A DNA stretch of 50,796 nt from Deltaproteobacteria bacterium (GCA_026388335.1 JAPLJZ010000159.1:1-50796), one strand, 5' to 3'. Shown: positions 8,328 through 17,557, counted from the stretch's first letter. The notes: a model not told the origin generated them from the letters alone. Made by a program: numbers and translations.

Positions 8328-8996
8328 TTAATCTTCCCAGAGGTCGGGATCGACGATGCCGATCTTAATGGCGTATTTCAGCAGATCCAGACGGTCATGG
8401 ACATCCAGTTTGTTCATCAGGCTGGTGCGGTGTTTTTCTACCGTCTTCGGGCTGACACAGAGGATATTGGCAATCTGGCTGGTGGAGTGTCCCTGGGCCA
8501 CCAGACGAAAAACCTGCTGCTCCCGCTCGCTGAGGAGATCGTAGCTGCGCACGGAGGGAACGCTTCGCTGCACCTGGAGATACTTTCCGATCACTTCCGC
8601 CTGTAGCCGGGAGCTGAGGAAATATTCGCCCCGGTAGGCAGCCCGGATCGCATCGAGGATATCCAGGCTGGGAGAGGCTTTGAGGACATAACCCAGCGCC
8701 CCCGCCGCCAGCGCCTGCTGCACATAGGTTTCCTTGGCGTGCATGGACAGGACCACGACCTGTGAGGTGGGCACAGCCTCCCTGATGAGACCGATAACTT
8801 CGATGCCGCTCAGCCGGGGCATGGCGATGTCCAGAAGGATGACGTCCGGACGTAGCGTTTTAGCCCGCTCCAGGGCCTGTTGGCCGTCCTCGGCTTCGCC
8901 TGCCGGTTCCATGTCAGGCTGGCTCTTGAGAAGCTGTTGTAAGCCATCCCGGACAATGGCATGGTCGTCGGCGATGAGGACTCTGATCTTTTTCAT
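8328..8996 (-). CDS. NarL/FixJ-type response regulator
   Basis: 222 residues. The receiver domain (1-120) has the acidic pocket LIADDHAI, phospho-acceptor Asp56 in DVILLDIAMP, a Ser in VVVLSMHA and the Lys of YVLKAS. The C-terminal LuxR-type HTH (about 150-210) reads LLSEREQQVFRLVAQGHSTSQI and SPKTVEKHRTSLMNKL. Its start lies nine bases after the kinase stop, so the pair is co-transcribed and surely cognate. Given the direct downstream position of the GntP-dehydrogenase-BKACE genes, it probably controls them in response to their substrate; this is inference from position. Confidence 0.9.
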   Translation of the reverse strand: MKKIRVLIADDHAIVRDGLQQLLKSQPDMEPAGEAEDGQQALERAKTLRPDVILLDIAMPRLSGIEVIGLIREAVPTSQVVVLSMHAKETYVQQALAAGALGYVLKASPSLDILDAIRAAYRGEYFLSSRLQAEVIGKYLQVQRSVPSVRSYDLLSEREQQVFRLVAQGHSTSQIANILCVSPKTVEKHRTSLMNKLDVHDRLDLLKYAIKIGIVDPDLWED

Positions 8997-9005
8997 GTGA
9001 CCCTC

Positions 9006-10457
9006 TTACAGGACCGGGATGCTGGCCCTGATCGTGGTTCCCTTCCCGGGAATGGAGGCGATATCAATCGTGCCCCCGCAGGAAGCAACCCGCTCTCTCA
9101 TGCTCGGGAGGCCGATACCGCGGACCGGGCCGACGGGCGATGATGGGTGAGGCGAAGTTTCATATCCGACGCCGTTATCCCTGATCGTGAAGATAACCCG
9201 GGGATGGCTGTAGGTCAGCATTATCTCGACCTGGGTCGCCTTGGCGTGCTTGGAGATGTTGGTCAGGCACTCCTGAAAGATCCGGTAGAGAACGATTTCT
9301 ATCTGCTGGCTCAGTCGCTTCTTCAGGCCAAGGGACTGAAATTCCAGCCGGATGTCCGGCCAGCGCACATTGAACTCATGGATAAACCACTCCAGGGTGG
9401 GAACCAGTCCCAGATGATCCAGGAGGTCAGGACGGAGGTAGGAGGTGGTTTTCCTGACGCTGTCCGCAAGCATTTCAACTCTCTGGAGAAGACCGCTGCA
9501 ACGCTGCTTCTGTTCTGTAAATCCGTCTGTAATGGACGATTGCAGGGCTTCCAGGTCGAAATGCAGGGAGGTCAGGGCTTGGCCGAACTCGTCGTGAAGA
9601 TCAGCGGCAAGCCCTTTTTTCTCTTCTTCACTTACCTCGATGAGACGCCGGGAGAGATGATGGATCTCCTCTTCGGATGCCTTGCTCTGGGTGATGTCGA
9701 TACAGTTTCCCACCACCGCCGACTGGCCGAGGTAGGTGGCATGTGTGGCCCGCAAATCCACCCAGATCGTGGATCCGTCTTTTTTTATGGCCCGCAGGGT
9801 ATATTGTAGCGGGAAGACCTGACTCTTCTCCCGGTTGAGGCCCCTTTCCTTCACGAGGGACCGGTCGTCGGGGTGAACGAATTCCCAGAAGTGCCTGCCG
9901 ATGACCTCCTCAGTTGTGTCATACCCAAGCATTTCGGCAAAACGGTGGTTGACGAAGCGGAAAACGCCCTGCTGATGGATGAAGATGGCCGAAAGGGAGT
10001 TTTCAACCACGATGCGGTATTTTTCCTCGGACTCCTGGAGTGCCTGCTCCGCTCTTTTCCTGTCCGTAACGTCGAGGACAAACCCCTCGTATCCTTCGAC
10101 GCGCCCCTTCCCGTTCCGTCGCGTCGTGGCGGTAATCCTCACATCGAGGATGGTTCCGTCGCAGCGGCGGAACCGGGTTTCAAAATCCTGGACGGACCCC
10201 GTCTGTTCGATGGTCTTCAGAAACCGCAGGCGGTCCCCTGGCTCGGCATAGAGGTGGTGTGCAGCCTCGAGACCCAGGACCTCTTCGGGAGAGCCGTAGC
10301 CCAGCATGGTGACGCCGGCTTCATTCATGTCCAGGATGAAGCCGGCGGTGTCGCTCAGATAGACCATGGCGGGGGAATGTTCAAAAATGTGTCGGAAGCG
10401 CTGTGCGGAGCCCGTCAAGGGCCTTTTTTTCGTCTTTGGACCCCTCTGTGTATTCAT
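9006..10457 (-). CDS. Cytoplasmic PAS-PAS sensor histidine kinase (NarX/HPK7-type)
   Basis: 483 residues without membrane segments. Two PAS domains (about 20-135 and 145-262; GYEGFVLDVTDRKRAEQAL ends the first) precede a HisKA_3 dimerisation helix with the phospho-acceptor His288 in AADLHDEFGQALTSL. The ATPase domain has the N-box FQECLTNISKHAKA, DNGVGY and GIGLPSMRERVASCGG. This domain order signals to NarL-type regulators, and one is encoded next. With no periplasmic sensor, it must read an intracellular signal such as a metabolite or redox state. The start is preceded by AAGGGGACGGC. Confidence 0.9.
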   Translation of the reverse strand: MNTQRGPKTKKRPLTGSAQRFRHIFEHSPAMVYLSDTAGFILDMNEAGVTMLGYGSPEEVLGLEAAHHLYAEPGDRLRFLKTIEQTGSVQDFETRFRRCDGTILDVRITATTRRNGKGRVEGYEGFVLDVTDRKRAEQALQESEEKYRIVVENSLSAIFIHQQGVFRFVNHRFAEMLGYDTTEEVIGRHFWEFVHPDDRSLVKERGLNREKSQVFPLQYTLRAIKKDGSTIWVDLRATHATYLGQSAVVGNCIDITQSKASEEEIHHLSRRLIEVSEEEKKGLAADLHDEFGQALTSLHFDLEALQSSITDGFTEQKQRCSGLLQRVEMLADSVRKTTSYLRPDLLDHLGLVPTLEWFIHEFNVRWPDIRLEFQSLGLKKRLSQQIEIVLYRIFQECLTNISKHAKATQVEIMLTYSHPRVIFTIRDNGVGYETSPHPSSPVGPVRGIGLPSMRERVASCGGTIDIASIPGKGTTIRASIPVL

Positions 10458-10512
10458 GCCGTCCCCTTACACGAAATCCACAGGGTTATCCACAGGAATG
10501 TTGACGGGTTTG

Positions 10513-11415
10513 TTACCGGGACAGCTCTTTTGTCAGGCGGGCATTGAATCCCTGGGCCTTTCCCTTGGGGATGCGTAACTTGAAATGTCCTGAAGGAAGG
10601 GCGTTCTGGCGTATTTCCGGATTCATTTCCTTGATGATCTTGTAGGTTGTATCGCAGGCGTGGGCGATGGCTGTTATGGGCATCTCATGGCTCACAGAGA
10701 GGTCGATCTCGTCATATTCCAGGGGTGGATACCTTTTGGCGGCCGGGATGGAATAGCCGTAAGCGGCGGGATTTGACAGGATTGATTTTGCCGCCAGGAT
10801 GCTGAAGATATATGCCTCCGTCTCCAGAGGCAGGTCGGCGTCATAAAAATTGCTGACCCCTTGGGCCTTCAAATCCCTGGCCATCCTGTTTTCTCCGCAG
10901 TTATAGGCGGCGATGGCCAGACCCCAGCTTTTGAATTCCTTGTTAAGGTCGGTCAGGTAGTTCAGGGCCGCCTCCGTTGCCCGCTCGAAATTGTACCGCT
11001 CATCGATCCAGCGGTCGCTGCGGAGACCGTACCTCTTCCCCGTCCCATCAATGAACTGCCAGGGGCCGACGGCCTTGGCGCTCGATGTGGCATAGGTCTT
11101 CAGGGCGCTTTCCACGACGACAACATATTTGAGGTCGTCCGGCAGTTTTCGTTCCCGGAGACGTTTCTCAAGATAGGGGAAATAGCGGTGGGCTCGTTTG
11201 ATCCAGAGAATCACCCGCGGCTGATTATACACCGACGAAACAAAGGCCTGGTCCATCATCTCCCAGACGTCCTGACGCTCGAGGGGGACCCGCTCTCCGC
11301 AAAGGGTCAGCCTGTCCGGCCATTGATGCACAGGGATCTGCTGTCCATGGACGAGGGGAGGGGTCCATACCAGCACAAGCAGGCAGAACAGGGAAGTCAG
11401 GAGACGATAAGCCAT
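10513..11415 (-). CDS. Lytic murein transglycosylase (SLT domain) with C-terminal LysM-like region
   Basis: 300 residues with a signal peptide (LLTSLFCLLVLVWTPPLVHG). The SLT domain shows the catalytic Glu102 in VVVESALKTYATSSAKAVGPW, then QFIDGTGKRYGL and LNYLTDLNKEFKSWGLAIAAYNCGE, as in MltD-type enzymes that cleave the MurNAc-GlcNAc bond of peptidoglycan and leave an anhydro end. The tail (SHEMPITAIAHACDTTYKIIKEMNP ... FKLRIPKG) fits one LysM cell-wall-binding unit, fewer than in E. coli MltD. It acts in the periplasm. It follows the DUF3568 lipoprotein by 12 bases on the same strand. Confidence 0.88.
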   Translation of the reverse strand: MAYRLLTSLFCLLVLVWTPPLVHGQQIPVHQWPDRLTLCGERVPLERQDVWEMMDQAFVSSVYNQPRVILWIKRAHRYFPYLEKRLRERKLPDDLKYVVVVESALKTYATSSAKAVGPWQFIDGTGKRYGLRSDRWIDERYNFERATEAALNYLTDLNKEFKSWGLAIAAYNCGENRMARDLKAQGVSNFYDADLPLETEAYIFSILAAKSILSNPAAYGYSIPAAKRYPPLEYDEIDLSVSHEMPITAIAHACDTTYKIIKEMNPEIRQNALPSGHFKLRIPKGKAQGFNARLTKELSR

Positions 11416-11427
11416 TTCCCGGCCTTG

Positions 11428-11832
11428 CTATTTCTTGGCCAGATTATCGGCGATATTGGCATGAATCATCCGGGATGCCGTTTCATCGCCAACCATCCCC
11501 ACCCTGACGGCGACCGTGGTAATGTCTTTTTCTTTGAAGGCAACGGAAATACGGACCTTTTCGCCGTTGATCACCACATCGATATGACCAGTGCCGATGC
11601 CTTTTGCTGGAGCGACCTCCGTTCCCCGCATAGAGGCCACGGTTTTTTCTACGGCCGACCAGACCTTGTCAAAATTGTAATTATAATCGGTCTTCAATTC
11701 CCCGTTGATGAACATGTACGTTCCCGTGCCGGCTCCCACAACGGCCCCGCCGACAAGCACGGCGGCGCAACCGGTCAGGATAAAGAGGCCAACCACGAGT
11801 AGTAATACTGAGCGGCGAATCCTTTTTTGCAT
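11428..11832 (-). CDS. DUF3568-family lipoprotein
   Basis: About 134 residues. The N-terminus MQKRIRRSVLLLVVGLFILTGC is a lipoprotein signal with lipobox LTGC, then a Gly/Ala-rich stretch and the family pattern GTYMFINGELKTDYNYNFDKVWSAVEKT. The remainder alternates strands (HIDVVINGEKVRISVAFKEKDITTVAVRVG). DUF3568 proteins are small lipoproteins common in deltaproteobacteria with no assigned role. The start MQKR is fixed by GGGAGGAATGGTAC just before it; six extra codons upstream lack such a site. Confidence 0.8.
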   Translation of the reverse strand: MQKRIRRSVLLLVVGLFILTGCAAVLVGGAVVGAGTGTYMFINGELKTDYNYNFDKVWSAVEKTVASMRGTEVAPAKGIGTGHIDVVINGEKVRISVAFKEKDITTVAVRVGMVGDETASRMIHANIADNLAKK

Positions 11833-11919
11833 GTACCATTCCTCCCTCATAAAGATAGTGATGATGACAACCCCCCCTTACCTTATTCGCGCCTGTCTGT
11901 AAAGGGACAGTTGGTGGAA

Positions 11920-12975
11920 TTATCCGCCGCTGAGGCGGGAGAATTCCTTGAGGAGTTCTTCCTGTCGCCGGTTGAGATTGGTCGGAATAGTCACGACGGT
12001 TTCGATGACCTGATCGCCCCGGCCGAATCCGCGCAGATGGGCAATGCCCTTTCCCTTCAGACGGAAGATCTTGCCGTTCTGGGTGCCCCGGGGAATTTTC
12101 AGTTTTTCCGTTCCTACCAGGGTCGGCACCTCGATATTGTCTCCCAGGGTCGCCTGGACAAATGAAATTGGAATCCGGCAGATAATGTCGTCATCGGAGC
12201 GCTGGAAGAATTCATGTTCTTCAACGTGGATGAAGACGTAAAGATCCCCGCTGGGACCGCCATGTTCCCCTTGTTCCCCTTCCCCACGCAACCGGAGGCG
12301 GGAGCCCGTCTCGACGCCGGCAGGAATCTTGATCTGGACGATTTTGGCAACCTTTTCTCGGCCGGCGCCCCGGCAGCTTTTGCAGGGGTGGGAGATGGTC
12401 TGGCCCACTCCGCGACAACTGGGGCAGGTGGTGCTGATGCTGAAGAAGCCGCTGGACTGGGTGACCTGACCACGACCGCCACACCGCGAACATACCTCCG
12501 GTGCGGTTCCCGGCGCCGATCCGGTCCCGCCGCATTCATGACATCTTTGATATTTGTCGATATCAATATCCCTGGAGAGGCCAAAGGCGGCTTCCATGAA
12601 AGAGATTTGCATGTCATAGCGCAAATCAGCCCCCGCCCGGGCAGAACTTCGCGACCGGGAGCGCCCGTTGCTGAATCCGAAGATATCGCCGAAGATATCG
12701 CCAAAACTCGCAAAAATATCGCCACCGGAAAAGCCCTGGAAACCAGAACTGCTCAATCCCTCGTGGCCATATTGATTGTAGATTTCCCTTTTTTGCTGGT
12801 CGCTGAGGACTTCATAGGCCTCGGCGGCTTCCTTGAACTTGTCCTCCGCTTCCCGGTCCCCCGGATTTCGGTCCGGATGGTGCTGCATCGCCATGCGGCG
12901 GTAACTTTTCTTGATATCCTCTTCGGTGGCCGTGCGGGATACTTCTAAAATTTCATAATAATCGCGTTTCGTCAT
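11920..12975 (-). CDS. dnaJ: DnaJ, type I Hsp40 co-chaperone
   Basis: 351 residues. J domain with HPD at 33-35 ([11 protein letters not shown]), a Gly/Phe-rich segment ([24 protein letters not shown]), four complete zinc motifs ([32 protein letters not shown]) and the C-terminal substrate-binding region with [21 protein letters not shown]. It stimulates ATP hydrolysis by DnaK and holds unfolded clients. It is somewhat shorter than E. coli DnaJ (376) and has no dnaK or grpE beside it, so it may be a second, stand-alone DnaJ. Arg/Ser-rich [14 protein letters not shown] follows the Gly/Phe segment. Confidence 0.92.
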   Translation of the reverse strand: MTKRDYYEILEVSRTATEEDIKKSYRRMAMQHHPDRNPGDREAEDKFKEAAEAYEVLSDQQKREIYNQYGHEGLSSSGFQGFSGGDIFASFGDIFGDIFGFSNGRSRSRSSARAGADLRYDMQISFMEAAFGLSRDIDIDKYQRCHECGGTGSAPGTAPEVCSRCGGRGQVTQSSGFFSISTTCPSCRGVGQTISHPCKSCRGAGREKVAKIVQIKIPAGVETGSRLRLRGEGEQGEHGGPSGDLYVFIHVEEHEFFQRSDDDIICRIPISFVQATLGDNIEVPTLVGTEKLKIPRGTQNGKIFRLKGKGIAHLRGFGRGDQVIETVVTIPTNLNRRQEELLKEFSRLSGG

Positions 12976-13092
12976 GGACTTGTTTCAATCTCTTTTCTGG
13001 TCTTTGTCTTAGCTTCCGGGTGTTCCGGTTGCGGTAAAAACGGCGCTAATTTAATAACGATGGGCGGTTATGTCAAGGTTCATGAGTACATC

Positions 13093-13974
13093 TCAAGCGG
13101 TTAACCTTCGTAGTGCTTCCTCATATTTTTCCGCGGTTTTAGTGATTATATCATCAGGAAGGTTGGGGGCCGGGGGGCGCTGATCCCACGCGAGGGAGAG
13201 GAGATAGTCCCGGAGGAATTGCTTGTCAAAACTGCTCTGTCCTCTTCCCTCCTCGTAGGCGTCCTGGGGCCAGAACCGGGATGAGTCCGGGGTGAGCAGT
13301 TCATCGATGATGATCAGGTCTCCGTCAAAAATGCCGAATTCCATTTTAGTGTCGGCGATAATGATGCCCCGGGTCAGGGCCAGAGCGGTGGCCCGGTTAT
13401 AAACGGCAATACTGGTTGTGATGATCTTTGCCGTTAATTCCCTGCCGATCAGGTTTTCCGTCTCTGCCTTGGTGATGGCCATATCGTGTTCCCCCTCCGG
13501 GGCCTTTGTCGAGGGGGTGAAGATGGGCTCAGGCAGGCGGGAAGATTCCTTCAATCCTGTGGGCAGGCGAATTCCTGACACAGCGCCATCATTCAGGTAA
13601 TCCTTCCAGCCCGAACCGCTCAGGTATCCCCGGACGATACATTCCACGGGCAGGGGTTGCGCCTTTTTCACCAGCATACTGCGCCCGGTCAGGATATCCC
13701 GATAGGGCCGGCACGCCTCGGGGTAATCATCGGGATTGATGGATATTATATGGTTGCCGATTATATCCTCCATCTTCCGGAACCAGAAGGCGGACATCCG
13801 GGTGAGAATCCGGCCTTTGCCCGGGATAGGGTTGGGCATGATCACGTCAAATGCGGAAATCCTGTCGGTTGCCACAATCAGCAACTGGGAATCCAGGGCA
13901 TAGATATCCCGGACCTTTCCCCGGCCAATCAAGGAAAGGCTGGGCATGGATGTGGAGATAAGCGGAGCGTTCAT
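13093..13974 (-). CDS. purC: Phosphoribosylaminoimidazole-succinocarboxamide synthase
   Basis: 293 residues. It joins aspartate to CAIR with ATP in purine synthesis. [67 protein letters not shown] and [13 protein letters not shown] cover the SAICAR synthetase motifs from end to end. The length and the [22 protein letters not shown] segment fit the longer PurC branch rather than the 237-residue E. coli type. It stands alone among unrelated genes, about 120 bases upstream of dnaJ on the same strand. Confidence 0.93.
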   Translation of the reverse strand: MNAPLISTSMPSLSLIGRGKVRDIYALDSQLLIVATDRISAFDVIMPNPIPGKGRILTRMSAFWFRKMEDIIGNHIISINPDDYPEACRPYRDILTGRSMLVKKAQPLPVECIVRGYLSGSGWKDYLNDGAVSGIRLPTGLKESSRLPEPIFTPSTKAPEGEHDMAITKAETENLIGRELTAKIITTSIAVYNRATALALTRGIIIADTKMEFGIFDGDLIIIDELLTPDSSRFWPQDAYEEGRGQSSFDKQFLRDYLLSLAWDQRPPAPNLPDDIITKTAEKYEEALRRLTA

Positions 13975-14052
13975 ATTATAAACTCCTTACTGTCTTCAAT
14001 CTTATTGGTGTTGCAGCAAGTATGCAAAACAAAACATCAAAATTTGACGAAC

Positions 14053-14172
14053 TCGCAAAAGTGGTCACCCCGGCGAAAGCCGGGGTCCAGTGCTTTTGTA
14101 ACCATTTGATATTTTTGGATACCGGCTTTTACCGGTATGACGTTTCTGGTGTATTTTCGACTTTTTGCGAAC
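14053..14172. repeat. REP/BIME-like element with two hairpins
   Basis: Between purC and the MBL gene lies a compact element. Hairpin one (14067-14086) is ACCCCGGC, GAAA, GCCGGGGT, an 8-bp stem with a GNRA tetraloop, followed by CCAG. Hairpin two (14119-14138) is ATACCGG, six bases, CCGGTAT. Outer ends are roughly inverted: CTCGCAAAAGT at the left and ACTTTTTGCGA at the right. The same GAAA-loop palindrome recurs at 18965-18984, so it is a dispersed genomic repeat. The end of the MBL gene lies just beyond it. Confidence 0.7.
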
Positions 14173-14175
14173 ATA

Positions 14176-14808
14176 TCAAAATTTGAGATACGGGTTATGC
14201 AGCTTCTCATATCCGATCGTTGAGGTAGGGGCGGCGCCGTAATTGTGTCCCGGCAAAACCTTCGTTTCATCGGGAAGGACGGCCAGTTTTTCCTTGAGGG
14301 ACCTGGCCATGACGTCCCATGATCCTCCAGGTAGATCGGTCCTGCCCACGGCCCCCACAAAAAGGGTGTCGCCGGTGAAAATCAGACCGTCACCGTACAG
14401 GCACATGCTGCCCGGGGAATGTCCGGGGGTGTCCAGGACCTGCAGCGAGATCTTTCCCAGGGTAAGCGCATCTCCTTCCTTGACGGTGATGTCGGCAGGA
14501 GGGGACGGCTTGGCGCCGAACATGCGGAGATACATGGCGGGGGTGGAGACGAGCATTTCGGCGTCCGCCTCATGAATAATGATTTTGGCCCCCGTGCGCT
14601 CCTTCATGTCCTGGTTGCCGGATATGTGATCCACATGCCCGTGGGTATTGACAATATATTTGATTTTCAAATTGTTTTTTTCCGCCAGGGAAACGAGCAT
14701 GGATGTTTCAGCCGCCGGATCAATCACAAAGGCCTCTCCGGTTTCCTCATCTCCGATCAGATAGGCGAAAACAGCCATCTGACCGACCTGTATCTGTTTT
14801 AAAAACAT
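14176..14808 (-). CDS. MBL-fold hydrolase, glyoxalase II-like
   Basis: About 210 residues. The metal-binding motif NTHGHVDHISGN (HxHxDH) near residue 57, GHSPGSMCLYG, FTGDTLFVGAVGRTDLPGG and the late GHNYG plus C-terminal HNPYL are the classic signature of small hydroxyacylglutathione hydrolase-like enzymes. It would hydrolyse a thioester or similar bond with two metal ions in the cytoplasm; the natural substrate cannot be told from sequence. Start MFLKQ is chosen because GGAGGTTACC precedes it; four extra codons upstream would bury that site. It lies 74 bases after the GSP synthase-like gene and may end that operon. Confidence 0.85.
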   Translation of the reverse strand: MFLKQIQVGQMAVFAYLIGDEETGEAFVIDPAAETSMLVSLAEKNNLKIKYIVNTHGHVDHISGNQDMKERTGAKIIIHEADAEMLVSTPAMYLRMFGAKPSPPADITVKEGDALTLGKISLQVLDTPGHSPGSMCLYGDGLIFTGDTLFVGAVGRTDLPGGSWDVMARSLKEKLAVLPDETKVLPGHNYGAAPTSTIGYEKLHNPYLKF

Positions 14809-14882
14809 GGTAACCTCCAAATTCCCGCCGGGATGTCTTCCTTTTTTCAGGGGGTTGCCCTATCATGATTGCCGCGAAAATG

Positions 14883-16055
14883 TCAACCGACGAAATGTCC
14901 GATAAACTGTGAAAAATTCTGAATAATGCCACTTTCCCGGCGAAAGCCGAGGCCACATGGTTCATAGGAGAAAAAGACGCCTGCCTGGTAGCTTTTCCCG
15001 GCGCTGTCCCGGGGGAGCTCCGTGAATTCCTGATAAATAGCCTGAAAATTCTGGTATTCCCCCGGCGTGCTTGCCAGCAACTCTCCGATCGGACCGAGAA
15101 TCCGGATGTTGGCCCCTTCTCTGCCAAAGGTTTTCTTTTCCACCCACGATTTTCCCGGCAGCGGTTCCCTGGTTGTCTCCAGAAGCAGGGGATGGCGGGG
15201 GAAGAGATCCCAGAGGATCTTCAGCAGGCCTTTCGACTGGAACAGCAGGGTGTAGGGTGGATTGAGGAGGACTGTTTTTCGATTCCCGACAATGGCGGTC
15301 AGCATTTTGACAAGTTCCGGTTCTTCCGAAACCATGAGTTCGTAGGGAACCAGTTTGAACCAGTAGTCGCAGACTTCGCCCTCGCTGTTGCCGATGCCTT
15401 TTTCGCCGGAGAAAGTTACATCCTCGATATACTCGAAAGAGGTGATAAACCCCGACTCGTAAGCAATCTCCTCCAGGAGCCGGGTGGTGTTTTCGTCCTC
15501 CCTGCCCAGGTTGAAGCAGGAAAACAGGGCGCAGGGAATGGGGCTGTCGTCCTCCCCGGCAGGGGTATGGTACTTCCTGATCCTGGTGAATGATTCTTTC
15601 AGGGTTTCGTAGAGGCGGTTATATTGCCGCTCCTCATCAAGATTATTGTGTCTGAGGAGGAGCCACTGAATAAGGGCGACCTCAAAGATCAGCGATGGCG
15701 TGTCGGCGTTGAATTCGATAAGTTTGATCGGTTGTCCGTCGAGGCCGCCGGCCAGATCAAAACGTCCGATCAGATGAAAATGGGCATCGTCATTCCAGGT
15801 CTCCTCAATCAACGGGATCAGGGTCGGCGGAATATCGAGCTCCTCATAGAGGCGATGATCGATGACGTGTTGTCCCGCCGCGATGAAAAGGTCGTATAGT
15901 TCGCCGGCGGCGCGGTAATAGGCGTCGCCCTCCTCCGGGCTGATGACGATGAGTTCATCGGCGATATAGGGCGGCGATTCGGGAGTCTCGTACCAGTAGA
16001 AGCCTACTTTTTTGTAAACGCTCTCCGGGATGGGCTGAACGGGGACCAATTTCAT
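14883..16055 (-). CDS. Glutathionylspermidine synthase-family ATP-grasp protein (YgiC/YjfC-like)
   Basis: About 390 residues. GFYWYETPESPPYIADELIV, FHLIGRFDLAGG, KLIEFNADTPSLIFEVALIQW and the C-terminal GVFFSYEPCGLGFRRESG match the C-terminal synthetase domain of glutathionylspermidine synthase as found alone in YgiC/YjfC. The fold forms amide bonds with ATP; stand-alone members do not have a proven product. Start MKLVPVQ is preferred because an earlier in-frame Met would overlap the lipoprotein gene by about 60 bases. The order DUF350, YgiB-like lipoprotein, GSP synthase is the same as yjfL-yjfM-yjfC of enterobacteria, so the trio works together, probably at the envelope. Confidence 0.85.
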   Translation of the reverse strand: MKLVPVQPIPESVYKKVGFYWYETPESPPYIADELIVISPEEGDAYYRAAGELYDLFIAAGQHVIDHRLYEELDIPPTLIPLIEETWNDDAHFHLIGRFDLAGGLDGQPIKLIEFNADTPSLIFEVALIQWLLLRHNNLDEERQYNRLYETLKESFTRIRKYHTPAGEDDSPIPCALFSCFNLGREDENTTRLLEEIAYESGFITSFEYIEDVTFSGEKGIGNSEGEVCDYWFKLVPYELMVSEEPELVKMLTAIVGNRKTVLLNPPYTLLFQSKGLLKILWDLFPRHPLLLETTREPLPGKSWVEKKTFGREGANIRILGPIGELLASTPGEYQNFQAIYQEFTELPRDSAGKSYQAGVFFSYEPCGLGFRRESGIIQNFSQFIGHFVG

Positions 16056-16068
16056 AAATGTTTCATCT

Positions 16069-16725
16069 TCAGCCGGAGAAGTTGCGCGTACCGCTTGTGA
16101 AATGGGAGAAGAATCCGGAGCGAGCACTGGCCGTCTTCACCGAACCGTCAGGGCTGCGGAGGGTATGATCCCGTCCGTCATAACGCCGGCCATAGCCGTA
16201 ATAATAGCTTCGTCCGCTCCATCCGGGGCGTTTTTGCTCTTCTTCCCTGATGCGCCGCTCAACGAGCTCCCGGTTGGCCAGGCTTTGGGCATAGAGATCG
16301 GAATTCCTGTAAACGGCGGGGTTCAGCGAGGTGTTCCGCCCCATCATGTAACCCGCGAGCCCGGAGGCTAAAACGGGTCCCAGACCGAAGCCTCCCGGTT
16401 GCTGTCCCGGCGGGCCCATGACCGTTTCGAGAGTATCCGCCGGGATTGTCTCCCGCAGACCGTTCATCCGGTTGACGACGACGCCCGTGGTCCGGCTGGG
16501 ATATTCGTTGACGATCCGGAAACTGTTGGGGGCGACTTCCTCCACTTCCGTCATGACCCCGGCCGGTTTATCGGCCATATCGTTTTCAATTTCCCATTCC
16601 GCATGGGCGCCGGGATTCTTGAGGGCCTTGGGTTCCGGTCCCGAATCGCAACCGGCCAGGAGTGTCTGGGCGAGGAAGAAAACGCCGCCGACCAGGATTT
16701 TTTTGCTGACCTTTGGTTTTTCCAT
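16069..16725 (-). CDS. YgiB/YjfM-like (DUF1190-type) lipoprotein
   Basis: 218 residues. The N-terminus KKILVGGVFFLAQTLLAGCDSG is a lipoprotein signal (LAGC). The middle has a Pro/Gly stretch and LASGLAGYMMGRN, matching the MAGYMMGR core of E. coli YgiB; the C-terminus is Ser/Gly-rich with SARSGFF, like the RGGFG tail of the family. Overall similarity is low, so the family call leans on these motifs and on its place between DUF350 and GSP synthase genes. A basic, Tyr/Arg-rich segment (GWSGRSYYYGYGRRYDGRD) precedes the tail. Role unknown. It starts 10 bases after the DUF350 stop. Confidence 0.65.
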   Translation of the reverse strand: MEKPKVSKKILVGGVFFLAQTLLAGCDSGPEPKALKNPGAHAEWEIENDMADKPAGVMTEVEEVAPNSFRIVNEYPSRTTGVVVNRMNGLRETIPADTLETVMGPPGQQPGGFGLGPVLASGLAGYMMGRNTSLNPAVYRNSDLYAQSLANRELVERRIREEEQKRPGWSGRSYYYGYGRRYDGRDHTLRSPDGSVKTASARSGFFSHFTSGTRNFSG

Positions 16726-16735
16726 GGCTGACCTC

Positions 16736-17557
16736 TCAGATCAGACGGCTGATGATCAGGGCGAGGGTGATGGTGATCCCCTGAACGAGAATGGCGGCGG
16801 CTGTGTTCGACCGGGTGATTTCATCGGTGATCCGGATCTTGCCGAGAAAGACGAAACCGGCCAGCCGCTCGAAGATAAAAAGCCCGACAATACCGGTCAG
16901 GGCGCTGGCAAAAAAATATCCCAAGCTCTCCGCCCAGCCGGTGAAGCTGCCGGCAATCGTTGCCCTGAGGATGAAGCTGTAGGAGACAAGGAGCCCGGCG
17001 ACGGTAACTCCGGCGCTCACGTTCCGCTCCTTTAGGCACGTGGCGACATTGAAGCGGTAAACTCTTTGATGGATTTTCACGGCGATGACCAGAAAGGATT
17101 GACCCAGCAGGAAAAAGATCACCGCTGACAGGAGCGGACCTTCTTCGCCGGCGAAGGCGCCGTTGAGGAGAATCCCCGTGGCCAGGAAACTTCCCGCCTC
17201 TACCAGACCGGTGGGGACATTGCCCTCCTTGATCAGATCATTATTGCTGATGCCCGGGACGAGAAGATACTCGTTGACGTAATGGGCACAGAAAAAGAGC
17301 ACGATGGCGATACCTCCATCGATGATGAAGGTCATCATGTCGAGCCTGGACAGCCCTCCGCCCATGACCCCCGTCATCGCCACGCCCAGGCCCAGAAACA
17401 GACCGAAACGCCGCAGGGCGACGGCGATATTGCCTTCCTGTTGAATGGCCAGATCGTCGTCAAAACGGGTGAGTCTGTCGGCGATTTTCTTGGCGATGAA
17501 CAGAAAAATCAGGGTAAGAAAAACATAGACAAATACAAGCAGATAAACGTTGTTCAT
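16736..17557 (-). CDS. DUF350 membrane protein (YjfL-like), two repeats
   Basis: 273 residues with about eight hydrophobic segments arranged as two similar halves: each begins with a helix, then AIQQEGNIAVALRRFGLFLG in the first, and ITRSNTAAAILVQGITITLALI near the end; NNDLIKEGNVPTGLVEAGSFLATG sits between. The E-G-N-x-x-x-A motif is typical of DUF350, and E. coli YjfL is a member. Function unknown; the link with GSP synthase-like enzymes is conserved. Its ATG overlaps the yggS stop by four bases (ATGA), which indicates translational coupling. Confidence 0.85.
   Translation of the reverse strand: MNNVYLLVFVYVFLTLIFLFIAKKIADRLTRFDDDLAIQQEGNIAVALRRFGLFLGLGVAMTGVMGGGLSRLDMMTFIIDGGIAIVLFFCAHYVNEYLLVPGISNNDLIKEGNVPTGLVEAGSFLATGILLNGAFAGEEGPLLSAVIFFLLGQSFLVIAVKIHQRVYRFNVATCLKERNVSAGVTVAGLLVSYSFILRATIAGSFTGWAESLGYFFASALTGIVGLFIFERLAGFVFLGKIRITDEITRSNTAAAILVQGITITLALIISRLI

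Noticed and set aside
10486-10494. Perfect DnaA box TTATCCACA upstream of the PAS sensor kinase
   Set aside because: A single 9-mer is expected by chance a few times in this length; there is no cluster of boxes, AT-rich unwinding region or dnaA/dnaN neighbourhood, so an origin is not supported.
13975-14052. Purine riboswitch before purC
   Set aside because: The leader is short and AT-rich without the conserved purine aptamer core.
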